From G963675935 sp963675935 (GTDB lineage Bacteria > Planctomycetota > Planctomycetia > Pirellulales > Thermoguttaceae), in assembly GCA_963675935.2 (NCBI GenBank), contig CAXXPV010000008.1, forward strand, positions 186,001 through 250,000: DNA of 64,000 nt, read 5' to 3'. Shown here piece after piece: positions 43,500 to 52,014 of this stretch. A program made the position numbers and the translations under genes. Numbering within the stretch: the stretch's first letter is position 1; each line of letters begins with the position of its first letter. The notes under the pieces are model-generated. The model was given only the letters and a program-made list of their open reading frames with translations. It ran no database searches and was not told the origin of the DNA.

Positions 43500-43883
43500 C
43501 TAACTCTGCAGGTTCTCGGCCAATCGCCTGGCGCATTCCATTGCATATTCCTTGATTTTTGGTTTTGTGGTTTTCTCCGCGACCAATGCGTACATCGAAG
43601 CTGCTGCATCCCATCGGCAGTGGTTCTCATGCACGATTGCGTATGCCAACACGGATTCAACGTCGGCATCGATGTCGTCCGATTCGTTGGCGATAAGCCG
43701 CAAACGCGCAAGCTGTCGTTCGATCGGCCACTGCTTCGCGGCGACGATAATCCACAAAATCAGCCCTACAACCGGCACGGGCACCAATAAAGCCCACCAG
43801 CCGGAATATCCCATCTTGCGCAACAATGTTGCGCTGATAAGAACGGCGACAACCGCAACAGCGACCCAAAGCAAGCGATCCAT
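43500..43883 (-). CDS. Small two-span membrane protein
   Basis: The protein has 127 residues. Two hydrophobic helices (LLWVAVAVVAVLISATLL and WWALLVPVPVVGLILWIIVAA) are followed by a soluble helical domain (ERQLARLRLIANESDDIDADVESVLAYAIVHENHCRWDAAASMYALVAEKT) that looks like a single TPR-type helix pair. Function unknown. It lies 13 bases downstream of the stop of the reconstructed DUF433 gene, so they were probably co-transcribed before the ISKra4 insertion. Confidence 0.6.
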   Translation of the reverse strand: MDRLLWVAVAVVAVLISATLLRKMGYSGWWALLVPVPVVGLILWIIVAAKQWPIERQLARLRLIANESDDIDADVESVLAYAIVHENHCRWDAAASMYALVAEKTTKPKIKEYAMECARRLAENLQS

Positions 43884-43962
43884 GACACGACTCCGTCAAG
43901 AAGGCGATTCTTGAAATTGCATCAGCTCGCCGCCAAACGCAAGAGCAGCAAGAACGTCATCG

Positions 43963-45520
43963 GGAGCATTGCGTCTTTGTAGGAGTTATGCGGCATTGGC
44001 CAGTGGTGTTGCAAAGGCTTTGTTTGTCAGGACTTGCCAGTGTTTCGACTTGTAATAGGCACGCAACATGAGCATCTGTTCGGCGTGCTCCTCGTGCCAG
44101 AAGATGCCTGGCCCCTTCAACCGCAAGTTGATGACCCGACGGACCGCGCTCTCCATCGAGCCGCTGCCCATCGGCATCTTCGCGCGACGCGCCTTGGCAT
44201 AATCCAGACGCCCGGCACGAGCGTTGCGCAGGAGGTAGTCCCGTTCGCGACTCCAGCCCTTGCCACGCTTCCCCTCGCAGAGTCGCTCGACTTCTTCGGT
44301 GAACGCCTTCAGTTCTCCACGCCACAAGCGACGCCGTTGTCGCGTCGCCCAACGCTTCCGCTCGCGGACCCGCCACGACGTGTTCAAGGCGGCCAGGGCA
44401 TAGACGTGCTCGACGACGTGGTAGAAATCCACCAACTCCCGGCAACGCACGACGCCCGCCAATCCCAGACGCTTCCACAATTGTGCGACTCGCAACCAAA
44501 TCCACTTCGCCCCGTCGGCAATGAACAAGACTTCTTTCGCTTGGTCGATGTGCAACTGGCGGAGATAGAATTCCATCAGCCGAAACACTTCGTCGGGGCC
44601 CTGGAGCGTGCCGTCGATCACCGGCGCGAACTCTTGAGCGATCCGCCCTGTTTCGTCCACCGCGTAGATCACCAACAACTTGGGCTCGCGCCAATCGGTG
44701 CGGTAACGCGATCGCCACTTTTTAGTCCGCTTGCCCCGCTTGTTCTTGCGAACGCGAAGCCGGCCGCCGTCGGTGGAAATCACCACACGCCGCCCGGCCA
44801 GCGAGCCCTCGATGCCCATGCCGTCCACGGCCTGACGGCTCCGCGCCCGCTGGGCAAAATGGTATGCCACATTGGCGATCCGCCGGATCGACATGTCCAC
44901 GCCCATCTGCCGCAGCCGCGCTTGGGCATCCTCGAAGGAACTCAATGCCGCGGCAAGTTGGGCCACTTCACTGGCCAGCGCGGGCGTGGTGCGGTCACAT
45001 ACCCCCAACAGCGTCAGGCCAAAATAACTCCCTTTCCCCTTGTCGGCACGGGGTTGGCTGCGACACCAGTAGCGAACCATCACCTCCACCTCCATCCCGC
45101 CCAGAAACTGCACCGTCACCGACCGATAGCCGAAGTCTTTCATCTTTTTGAGCGAGGCTTTGGCCAGCGCCCGCTCCTGCGCGTGCAACGCCGGGCTGGC
45201 CAAGGCCCGTTGCAGTTCCAACGCGGTGGCCAACACCTGGAGCCGGTCGGTCAAACCCTTTCCCTCCCGCTCCCGCTGTGCCAACTCGGCGGCACTGGTC
45301 GGCGCGATTCCCTTCGCCAGCCATCGCTCGAACTCCGCTTTTGCCTCTTGCAACTGCCGCTCAATTTCTGCTATCCTCTGGACCGCCTTCGAGCCGTCGT
45401 TCGTGACATAGGGCATGGTGGAACTCCTTTCCGCCAGATTGGTGAAATAGAACCGCCCTTATCGACGACTCGAAGGTATTTTGCTAGATCATTTTCCTCC
45501 TACAGAATCGAAATGCTCCC
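43963..45520 (-). mobile_element. ISKra4-like insertion sequence, 1558 bp
   Basis: The ends GGGAGCATTGCGTCTTTGTA (from 43963) and the inverted TACAGAATCGAAATGCTCCC (to 45520) are imperfect inverted repeats of about 24 bp. An 8-bp direct repeat ACGTCATC (43955-43962 and 45521-45528) flanks the element. It carries a single transposase gene. Confidence 0.9.
43986..45416 (-). CDS. ISKra4-family transposase
   Basis: The protein has 476 residues. The layout matches ISKra4-type transposases: an N-terminal helical part, then MGIEGSLAGRRVVISTDGGRLRVRKNKRGKR (first acid), EVLFIADGAKWIWLRVAQLWKRL (second acid), FYHVVEHVYALA, and MGSGSMESAVRRVINLRLKGPGIFW (glutamate). The frame is intact, so the element could be active. 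Cysteine-poor and basic, as usual. Confidence 0.88.
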   Translation of the reverse strand: MPYVTNDGSKAVQRIAEIERQLQEAKAEFERWLAKGIAPTSAAELAQREREGKGLTDRLQVLATALELQRALASPALHAQERALAKASLKKMKDFGYRSVTVQFLGGMEVEVMVRYWCRSQPRADKGKGSYFGLTLLGVCDRTTPALASEVAQLAAALSSFEDAQARLRQMGVDMSIRRIANVAYHFAQRARSRQAVDGMGIEGSLAGRRVVISTDGGRLRVRKNKRGKRTKKWRSRYRTDWREPKLLVIYAVDETGRIAQEFAPVIDGTLQGPDEVFRLMEFYLRQLHIDQAKEVLFIADGAKWIWLRVAQLWKRLGLAGVVRCRELVDFYHVVEHVYALAALNTSWRVRERKRWATRQRRRLWRGELKAFTEEVERLCEGKRGKGWSRERDYLLRNARAGRLDYAKARRAKMPMGSGSMESAVRRVINLRLKGPGIFWHEEHAEQMLMLRAYYKSKHWQVLTNKAFATPLANAA

Positions 45521-45889
45521 ACGTCATCCCGCGTGATGCTGGGATAATCTTCCAGCACCATTTCAATCGAATCGCCGCCGGAAAGGGCGCCGAGGATATT
45601 GGCCACCAGCACGCGCGTTCCCCGAATGACCGGCTTGCCGTGGCATATCGTTGGATCGATGGCGATTTTTTCGTCCATAACAGCCCCTCCGAAACGGATA
45701 TGGCGTGCTTATCGAACGTCGTTCCATTCTACTTTGTACTTTTCCTTCCGGCAATCCATCGACAGTATCCACGTTGTTACAAACTCGTTGCGCCGCTGCC
45801 GGCCGACTCGCGTTACAATACGGATGAATCGAGCGGCAATCGCCCGCCCGATAAATCCGTTTCACCCACGCGAAAAAGGAGCGGCGGCA

Positions 45890-46699
45890 ATGATTCGATC
45901 GAGCAACCGATGGGCGGCTTTGGCGGCTTTGTGCATGACGGCGGCGTTGGCGATTGGAAACGTCCGTCCGGCGGCGGCGCAACAGCCCGGTTTCGATGAT
46001 CGCCCAAAAATCACCGTGACCGGCGAGTCGGTCGTGTACGTTCAGCCCGACAAAATCCTCGTCAGCCTGGGCGTCGAAACGTGGAACGCCCAAATGGAGG
46101 CCGCGAAACAGAAAAACGACGAAATCGTCCGGAAGGCCATCACAGCCATCGAGGAGTGCGGTCTCGAAAAAAAGGCGATTCAGATGGATCAACTGTCGGT
46201 ATCGCCAACCTATAACCCGGACGGTCGTTGGCCGCGAACCATCGACGGCTACGTCGTGCGAAACGCCATGATGGTGACGATCACCGACGTCGCGCTGCTG
46301 GACCGCGTGATTTCCACCGCGCTGAAGTCAGGGGTCAACTACGTTCACAACGTCGATTTTCAGACCATGGAACTCAGAAAATACCGCGATCAGGCCCGAA
46401 AACTTGCCTTGAAAGCCGCCCGCGAAAAGGCCGTCGATATGGCCGCGGTCTATGGACAAGGCATTGGCAAACCGATCCAAATCAACGAGAATGCGGGCTA
46501 TGGCGGCTCGTCGTATTGCTACTGGAGTTGGTGCGGCTGGGGCGGCTACGGCTGGCGCGGCGGGCGCGATTACGGAATGGGGCAAAATGTCGCCCAAATC
46601 GCCCCGAGCAATTCAGGCGAAGGCGTCGATGCCGTGGCCGTCGGAAAGATCGGCATTCGAGCCAATGTCAACGTCGTATTCGAGTTGAAAGACCAATGA
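45890..46699 (+). CDS. Periplasmic SIMPL-domain (DUF541) protein
   Basis: The protein has 269 residues. ATG 45890 has AAAAAGGAG upstream. Signal peptide to about residue 30 (WAALAALCMTAALAIGNVRPAAAQ). The SIMPL domain runs from PKITVTGESVVYVQPDKILVSLGVETW to the ARKLALKAAREKAVDMAAVYGQGIGKPIQINE helix, then a glycine/tyrosine-rich stretch (GYGGSSYCYWSWCGWGGYGWRGG) and the closing strand VAVGKIGIRANVNVVFEL. The role of SIMPL proteins (such as E. coli YggE) is in stress resistance but poorly defined. Its stop overlaps the response regulator start (ATGA), so they share an operon. Confidence 0.88.
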   Translation: MIRSSNRWAALAALCMTAALAIGNVRPAAAQQPGFDDRPKITVTGESVVYVQPDKILVSLGVETWNAQMEAAKQKNDEIVRKAITAIEECGLEKKAIQMDQLSVSPTYNPDGRWPRTIDGYVVRNAMMVTITDVALLDRVISTALKSGVNYVHNVDFQTMELRKYRDQARKLALKAAREKAVDMAAVYGQGIGKPIQINENAGYGGSSYCYWSWCGWGGYGWRGGRDYGMGQNVAQIAPSNSGEGVDAVAVGKIGIRANVNVVFELKDQ

Positions 46700-47391
46700 C
46701 GCGCCCCTGTGTCTTAACCGTCGAAGACGACTCGGCCATCCGCCGGGGAATCGTCGATGCGCTGCGGTTCGCCGGCTACGACACCATCGAAGCGGCCGAC
46801 GGCCAGTCGGGGCTCGACATGGCCGCCGGCCGCTCGTTCGATCTGCTGCTGCTCGATCTCGTCCTGCCGAAACGCGACGGCTTCGAGATTCTGCGGGAAG
46901 TGCGAAAAATCCGCCCGACGCTGCCTGTCATCGTACTCACGGCTCGCGGCGACGAGGCCGACCGTGTGCGGGGACTGCGCGACGGAGCCGACGACTACGT
47001 GGTCAAGCCGTTCAGCGTCAAGGAGCTTTTGGCCCGGGTCGAGGCTGTGTTGCGCCGCAGCGCGGAGCGGCCGGGCGATGTTTCGGAAATCGCCATTCCC
47101 GGCGGCGCTGTCGATCTTGCCCGGCGCGAGGTGCGATTCACCCGGGGCGGCCGCGTCGAACTTTCGGAGCGCGAGGCCGAGCTGCTTCGCTACTTGGCCG
47201 CGAACGCCGGGCGAGCGATTGCCCGGGAGGAACTGCTGGCCAACGTTTGGCGCATTCCGCCGCGCGGCGTTTCGACCCGCACGATCGACATGCACGTCAC
47301 TCGTTTGCGCGAGAAGCTGCGTGACGACTCGGCCGAGCCGGCGGTTTTGCTCACGGTGCGTGGGAAAGGGTATATGTTGAAGAGGGGTTAA
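46696..47391 (+). CDS. OmpR/PhoB-family response regulator
   Basis: The protein has 231 residues. The receiver domain (residues 3-118) has the acidic pair in VEDDSA, the phospho-aspartate in LLLLDLVLPKRDG and the lysine in VVKPFSVKELL. The winged-helix domain (130-228) is complete: ELSEREAELLRYLAANAGRAIAREELLANVWRIPPRGVSTRTIDMHVTRLREKL.....VLLTVRGKGYML. It is phosphorylated by the kinase encoded 34 bases downstream and binds DNA at unknown sites. Confidence 0.95.
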   Translation: MTRPCVLTVEDDSAIRRGIVDALRFAGYDTIEAADGQSGLDMAAGRSFDLLLLDLVLPKRDGFEILREVRKIRPTLPVIVLTARGDEADRVRGLRDGADDYVVKPFSVKELLARVEAVLRRSAERPGDVSEIAIPGGAVDLARREVRFTRGGRVELSEREAELLRYLAANAGRAIAREELLANVWRIPPRGVSTRTIDMHVTRLREKLRDDSAEPAVLLTVRGKGYMLKRG

Positions 47392-47425
47392 AGATTAGAA
47401 AAAAACCGTTTGCGGTTTCGCAACT

Positions 47426-49216
47426 ATGTTTCGTCGCATTTCTCTCTGGCTGTTGTTCGCCGCGTGCCTTGCCGTCGTGTTGGCGGCGATGGGGTGGATC
47501 AGCCTGACGGCGTTTCAGGCGGATCGGGCCGAAACCCTCGCGCGGCAACAATCGGCGATGGAGGAAAAAACTCGTTTGGCTCTTTGGCGGATCGACACGG
47601 CGCTCGCGCCGCTGCTGGCCGAGGAAAACGCCCGGCCCTATTTTGTCTATCGCCCGTTCTTTCCCGCCGGCGCGGAGGTCGGACGGACGCCCGGCGCAAC
47701 GATCCCGTCGCCGCTTCTGAAAGAACCGTCGCCGCACGTCGTTTTGCATTTTCAATATGGGCCGGACGGGCTGCTCACGTCGCCGGAATCGCCGACCGGC
47801 GCCGATCGAACGATGGCCGTGCCCAAGTACCTCAGCGCGAAGCAGGCGGAGGAGGCCGCGAAACGATTGGCCGCCGCGGCCGGCGCGCTCGACCGCGCGC
47901 GACTGGCCGCGCTGTTGCCAAAACATGAACTCAAGCGATTGGAGGCGGCTTCTCCTTTGTCGCGCCAGACGCAAAATCGCGTGGCCCTCGGATCGAACCG
48001 AGCCGACTCGCAGCAAAGCCGGGCGGGCCGAGAATTCGCCCTGCGCAACGAGGCTTTGACGCAAAACGCTAATGCGTTCATGCAGGGGCAACAGCAGCTC
48101 AAACAGTTGGAATCGCCCGACGCTGCGACGCCGCAATATGACACGAGCGGCGTGCTGATGACGCCGCTGTGGATCGACGGCCGACTGATTCTGGCGCGTC
48201 GTTTTTCGATGGACCGCCGCGAATACGTGCAGGGCTGCTTGCTCGACTGGCCGGCCGTCAAAGCGTCGCTGTTGGACGGCATTGCCGACCTGTTGCCGAA
48301 GGCCGATCTGCTGCCTGTGATGAAAAACACAAGCGGCGATGAGTCGCGCCGGCTGGCGGCGTTGCCTCTGCTGCTCGCGCCGGGCGAGGTCGTTGGCAAT
48401 GCGGAGCCAGCCGCGCGGCCGATCGTGGTTTCGTTGGCCGTAGCCTGGGCGTGCGTGTCGCTGGCGGCCGTCGCGGTCGCCTTGCTGCTTTGGGGCGTCG
48501 TGCGATTGAGCGAGCGACGCGCGGCGTTCGTCTCGGCTGTCACCCACGAACTGCGAACGCCGCTGACGACCTTTCAGATGTACGCTGAAATGCTGGCCGA
48601 AAACATGGTGCCCGAGGCCGCCGAGCGGCAACGCTACTTGAACACGCTGCGGGCCGAGGCGATTCGTCTGACCCATCTTGTCGAAAACGTGCTGGCCTAC
48701 GCCCGACTGGAGCGAGGCCGAACCGCCGGGCGAATCGAGCGGGTCGGGCCGGCCGAGTTGATCGAAGACGTCGCCGGCCGGCTGGCCGCCCGCGCCGAAC
48801 AGAACGGCATGACGCTGGTGGTCGAGGGCGTCGAGCAGTGCGGCGATGCGACGGTACGGGCCAATCGGTCGGCCGTCGAGCAGGTGCTTTTTAATCTGGT
48901 CGATAACGCCTGCAAATACGCCGGCGGGGCGATGGACCGGCGGATTCACCTCGGCGTGGATCTGCGCGAGCGGCAGGCCGGGATTTATGTCGCCGATCAC
49001 GGGCCGGGCATCGCTCCGTCGGTTCGCCGGCGGCTGTTCCGATCGTTTTCAAAGACGGCGGAAGAGGCCGCCGCGAGTGCCCCAGGCATTGGGCTGGGCT
49101 TGGCGTTGAGCCGCCGCTTAGCCCGCGATATGGGCGGCGATTTGCGATTCGAGGAAAATGGCGCGGGCGGGTCGCGATTCGTTCTCAGCCTGCCGTACTC
49201 CTCACGCTCCGCGTGA
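47426..49216 (+). CDS. Membrane histidine kinase
   Basis: The protein has 596 residues. TM1 is at about residues 8-28 (LWLLFAACLAVVLAAMGWI). A large periplasmic region of about 300 residues follows, with a helical heptad part. TM2 is at about 333-357 (VVSLAVAWACVSLAAVAVALLLWGVV). His374 in FVSAVTHELRTPLTTFQMYAEMLAE is the phospho-site. The HATPase domain has NLVDNACKYAGG (N box), ADHGPGIAPSVRRRLF (G1) and GIGLGLALSRRLA (G2). There is no HAMP domain. The signal is unknown. A short CGTTTGCGGTTTCGCA hairpin lies directly before ATG 47426. Confidence 0.92.
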   Translation: MFRRISLWLLFAACLAVVLAAMGWISLTAFQADRAETLARQQSAMEEKTRLALWRIDTALAPLLAEENARPYFVYRPFFPAGAEVGRTPGATIPSPLLKEPSPHVVLHFQYGPDGLLTSPESPTGADRTMAVPKYLSAKQAEEAAKRLAAAAGALDRARLAALLPKHELKRLEAASPLSRQTQNRVALGSNRADSQQSRAGREFALRNEALTQNANAFMQGQQQLKQLESPDAATPQYDTSGVLMTPLWIDGRLILARRFSMDRREYVQGCLLDWPAVKASLLDGIADLLPKADLLPVMKNTSGDESRRLAALPLLLAPGEVVGNAEPAARPIVVSLAVAWACVSLAAVAVALLLWGVVRLSERRAAFVSAVTHELRTPLTTFQMYAEMLAENMVPEAAERQRYLNTLRAEAIRLTHLVENVLAYARLERGRTAGRIERVGPAELIEDVAGRLAARAEQNGMTLVVEGVEQCGDATVRANRSAVEQVLFNLVDNACKYAGGAMDRRIHLGVDLRERQAGIYVADHGPGIAPSVRRRLFRSFSKTAEEAAASAPGIGLGLALSRRLARDMGGDLRFEENGAGGSRFVLSLPYSSRSA

Positions 49217-49573
49217 GGTCAATGGCGGCGGCTCGGCCTAATTGCGATATTTTTTGGCCGAAGGCCCTCATGTTCTCCCAGCCCAAGGCATCGCCCTTGT
49301 TGTTACACACAAGTCAATCAGATTGTAGTAGAAAAGATATTTGCATAAGTTTTCGCCATGAAACCACATTGCGCCCCATGAATGGGGCTAAAGAGAAAAG
49401 AAAAAATACTAATGGAACCCTTTCCACAGGCGTAAACGCCTGGGCTAGAGAAAAGACACCGAATGCAATGCTTTGCCCGACATTTCCAACCGTCGACTTG
49501 TGTGGAACAACGAGGGCGGCGACCCTGGGCTGGGAGAACGGTCGCCCCTTCAGGGCTGCAAACGGCTAAAATG
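49217..49573. other. Intergenic region without a supported gene
   Basis: These are 357 bases between two convergent genes. Short palindromes such as GCCCCATGAATGGGGC (about 49374) and AGGCGTAAACGCCT (about 49431) belong to the dispersed hairpin types. No gene is recognisable. Confidence 0.45.
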
Positions 49574-51529
49574 TTACGAGTTTTCCAAGTTCCGCCACAA
49601 TCGCGACAATCGCGTGATGCTCGCTACGGACAATTCGCCGGCTGCATACGCGGCTTGACAATAGAGATCGGCAAGCAGCCCCGCGTCGGCGGCCAACGCG
49701 GGAACATTGGAAGCGAGACATTGTACGAATTCATGCGGCGTTTGTTCGGGCGAGCGGGGATGGCCATGCTCCGACGCCCAAGCCTCCATTGCCTCGAAGG
49801 TGCAGCGGACCAACCGCTCCGGCGGCCAATTGCCGGCCTGTCCGGTTGCGAAGGGGTTGGTGAAATCGGCGAACCGCCGCGCCGGCGTCTTCGCCGGCTC
49901 GTTCTCCGTTGCAACGGTCGTGTGCTTGCTTCCGCAGCCGAACAGTCTGCGCCAGAAGTCGAGAAGCTGTCGCCGGAAGTCGGCGATTGCGGCCAGCAAT
50001 TCGCGACGATGCCGCCACATCAAAAACAACACGACCAACGCCGCGATGCCGTAGAGAAGCTGCTTGATGAACCGCGCTGAAAAGAAACCGTCGATACGAT
50101 GCCGCCACCGCGAGAAGTCCGTGGCTGTCGAGTGGTTGCCCACGCCGCGCTGCTGCGCCCGGTTCTCGTTCGAGGCGGATTTCGCGTCCGTCGAGCGGCC
50201 GCCGCTGTCCTTGCCTTTCGACCCGGAAGCGCCATCCTTTCGCGGCTGGCTCTCCTTTTCCGGCTTTTCGCCGCCGGTCTCGGTTTTTTCGTCCGTGGAC
50301 TGCGGCTTTTGCTTGTCTCGATTGTCCGGCGATTTTTCGCCGTTCTTTTGCGACTCGCCCTCAGATTCCGTCGAAGTGGATTCCTTGCGATTTTGCGACG
50401 GCGAGCTGGCGTCGCCCTTCTCCGATTTTCCGGGAGCTTGATCGTCGGATTTCGACGGCTTCCCCTTTTCCGACTTCTTGCCGCCGGGACGATCGGAGTC
50501 GGCGGAGTCGGATTGTTGCCCATTCCGTTGCTTGTCTTGTTCCTGTTGTTCGTCGGACTGCGCGGCGTCGTCCGCTTGGTCATCCTTTACGCCGTCACTG
50601 CCCGTGCCATAGGGCGAAGACTTTTGGTCGGGAGACCCGAAGTGGAACGGCAATTCCGAGATGGCGTATTCGGCGTTCGGACGCGGCAGGAGCGTCGCGG
50701 CCAGCATGACGGCGGCGATCAACACCGCGCCGGTGGCCAGCCAGACGTTGACCATCGCCAGGGGCATTTCCCGCCGCCGCTGCCGAAGATAACGTCGCAG
50801 GCCCAAAAAGCTCGTCGTCAGCAAAAGCCCCAGGCCGCTGGCCGTGTAAATGCAGAGCAGAAAAAACGCAAAACGCCTCGCGGGCAGATCGCCGGCGGGA
50901 ATAAATAGTTGCCCCAGGCCGAACAACGCCACGGCGGCCAACGAGAAATAGACAACCCAAACGCCGGGGGCATGGGGACGGCGGCGGCGCTCGATGAACC
51001 GCTGCCACCAGCCTGCCGCAGGAGATGACTCGACCTCCGCCGGTTGCGGCGGCTGTGGAGCGATTTCCTTTTGCAGCGCCGCCTTGCCCGGCGCGTCCAG
51101 CCCGACCGCTTCCAAAAGCCCTTCGCCGGCGTCTTCCTCGCTTTCGTCGATCAACGTGCAGTCCCAGGTGAGCTTGTCGGCCGACCACCAGACCAGGGCG
51201 ATCAATCCGCAGTTGATGAGAAAGCTGAACGCCGCCAGCCCGCCGCCTTGGAAGGCCACGAATTTGTTGATGGCCAGCAGGATGGCGATGCCGAGCGGGG
51301 CGGCGAACAGCGAGGCACGTTCCCGGCCGTCCTCGATGGAAATTCGGCCGATCAGCACGGCGCCGATGACGAACAGGGCGAAGATGTATTGCAGCCGCCC
51401 TTGAAAATTTCCCTGGTAAAACACTTCGATCAGGAAGAAGACCAGGCTGCCGACCAGCAGCATAATCAACGCCGGACTGATGGCGATGACGAGGTAATCG
51501 ACCAGGGTTTTGTGAAGACGGCGGACCAT
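49574..51529 (-). CDS. Membrane protein with DUF4129-like C-terminus
   Basis: The protein has 651 residues from ATG 51529. Seven hydrophobic spans in the first 300 residues are followed by a very polar linker (about 320-480, rich in K, S, D, E, with blocks such as GKKSEKGKPSKSDDQAPGKS). Then come one more span (LLYGIAALVVLFLMW) and a soluble end (FTNPFATG...WPPERLVRCTFEAMEAWASEHGHPRSPEQTPHEFVQCL...LADLYCQAAYA) resembling DUF4129. Together with the DUF58 and moxR genes upstream it forms the common moxR/DUF58/transglutaminase-type locus, although no transglutaminase core is seen here. Function unknown. Confidence 0.7.
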   Translation of the reverse strand: MVRRLHKTLVDYLVIAISPALIMLLVGSLVFFLIEVFYQGNFQGRLQYIFALFVIGAVLIGRISIEDGRERASLFAAPLGIAILLAINKFVAFQGGGLAAFSFLINCGLIALVWWSADKLTWDCTLIDESEEDAGEGLLEAVGLDAPGKAALQKEIAPQPPQPAEVESSPAAGWWQRFIERRRRPHAPGVWVVYFSLAAVALFGLGQLFIPAGDLPARRFAFFLLCIYTASGLGLLLTTSFLGLRRYLRQRRREMPLAMVNVWLATGAVLIAAVMLAATLLPRPNAEYAISELPFHFGSPDQKSSPYGTGSDGVKDDQADDAAQSDEQQEQDKQRNGQQSDSADSDRPGGKKSEKGKPSKSDDQAPGKSEKGDASSPSQNRKESTSTESEGESQKNGEKSPDNRDKQKPQSTDEKTETGGEKPEKESQPRKDGASGSKGKDSGGRSTDAKSASNENRAQQRGVGNHSTATDFSRWRHRIDGFFSARFIKQLLYGIAALVVLFLMWRHRRELLAAIADFRRQLLDFWRRLFGCGSKHTTVATENEPAKTPARRFADFTNPFATGQAGNWPPERLVRCTFEAMEAWASEHGHPRSPEQTPHEFVQCLASNVPALAADAGLLADLYCQAAYAAGELSVASITRLSRLWRNLENS

Positions 51530-52014
51530 GCGAATTAATTGGGGACTTGGGATTTTGTGGGTGCAAGTCGCACTTTGTAATAATACGGACACCTCTTGCG
51601 CCCGTTCACGGGCGTTGTCCGCCGCAGGCGGTATTAGGCCCGTGCTTTAGCACGGGTTCGTGGCAGCCGCTGTATTCAAATTTTTATTGGCGTTGTCACG
51701 CACGTTCACGGGCGTCCTGCCGAACCAACAACAGGAGGCCCGTGAACGGGCCTGACATTCCATTGTCGTTCCATCACCCGAACCCGGCGTAAACGCCGGG
51801 CCTAATACCGCCTTCGGCGGACAAGGGGCGTAAACGCCCCTGCAAAGCACCATTTGCATACAGTCTTCGACCTAAGACCTAAGACCTAAGACCCAAGACC
51901 CAAGACCTAAGACCCAAGACCCAAGACCCAAGACCCAAGACATAAGACCTAAGACCCAAGACTCTTGGTGGGACTGCACTGCGTTTGTCCCACCCTACCG
52001 GCTCTCTCAATGCT
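51530..52014. repeat. Repeat-dense spacer inside the moxR-DUF58-DUF4129 locus
   Basis: Hairpins of the CGTTCACGGGCG and CCGGCGTTTACGCCGG types fill 51599-51845. At about 51869-51963 a 7-base unit (AAGACCT or AAGACCC) is repeated roughly 13 times in tandem. Next to it, GGTGGGACTGC...TTTGTCCCACCCTACC (51963-51997) is a half of the GTAGGGTGGGA hairpin family seen at 11618-11701. No gene. Confidence 0.8.

Larger units (their letters stand above)
43896..45678 (-). pseudogene. DUF433 antitoxin-like gene, split by ISKra4-like element
   Basis: The 5' part is 45521-45678 and the 3' part is 43896-43954. Removing the element (43963-45520) and one copy of the 8-bp duplication ACGTCATC restores one frame: MDEKIAIDPTICHGKPVIRG, TRVLVANILGALSGGDSIE, ...YPSITRDDVLAALAFGGELM and a TGA at 43896-43898. 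This is a textbook DUF433 protein (ICHGKP.I.GTR..V..IL..L..G.S...I....I...DV.AAL.....), the antitoxin partner of PIN-like DUF5615 toxins. No DUF5615 toxin is adjacent. The 64-residue frame still present ends in element sequence. Confidence 0.88.
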
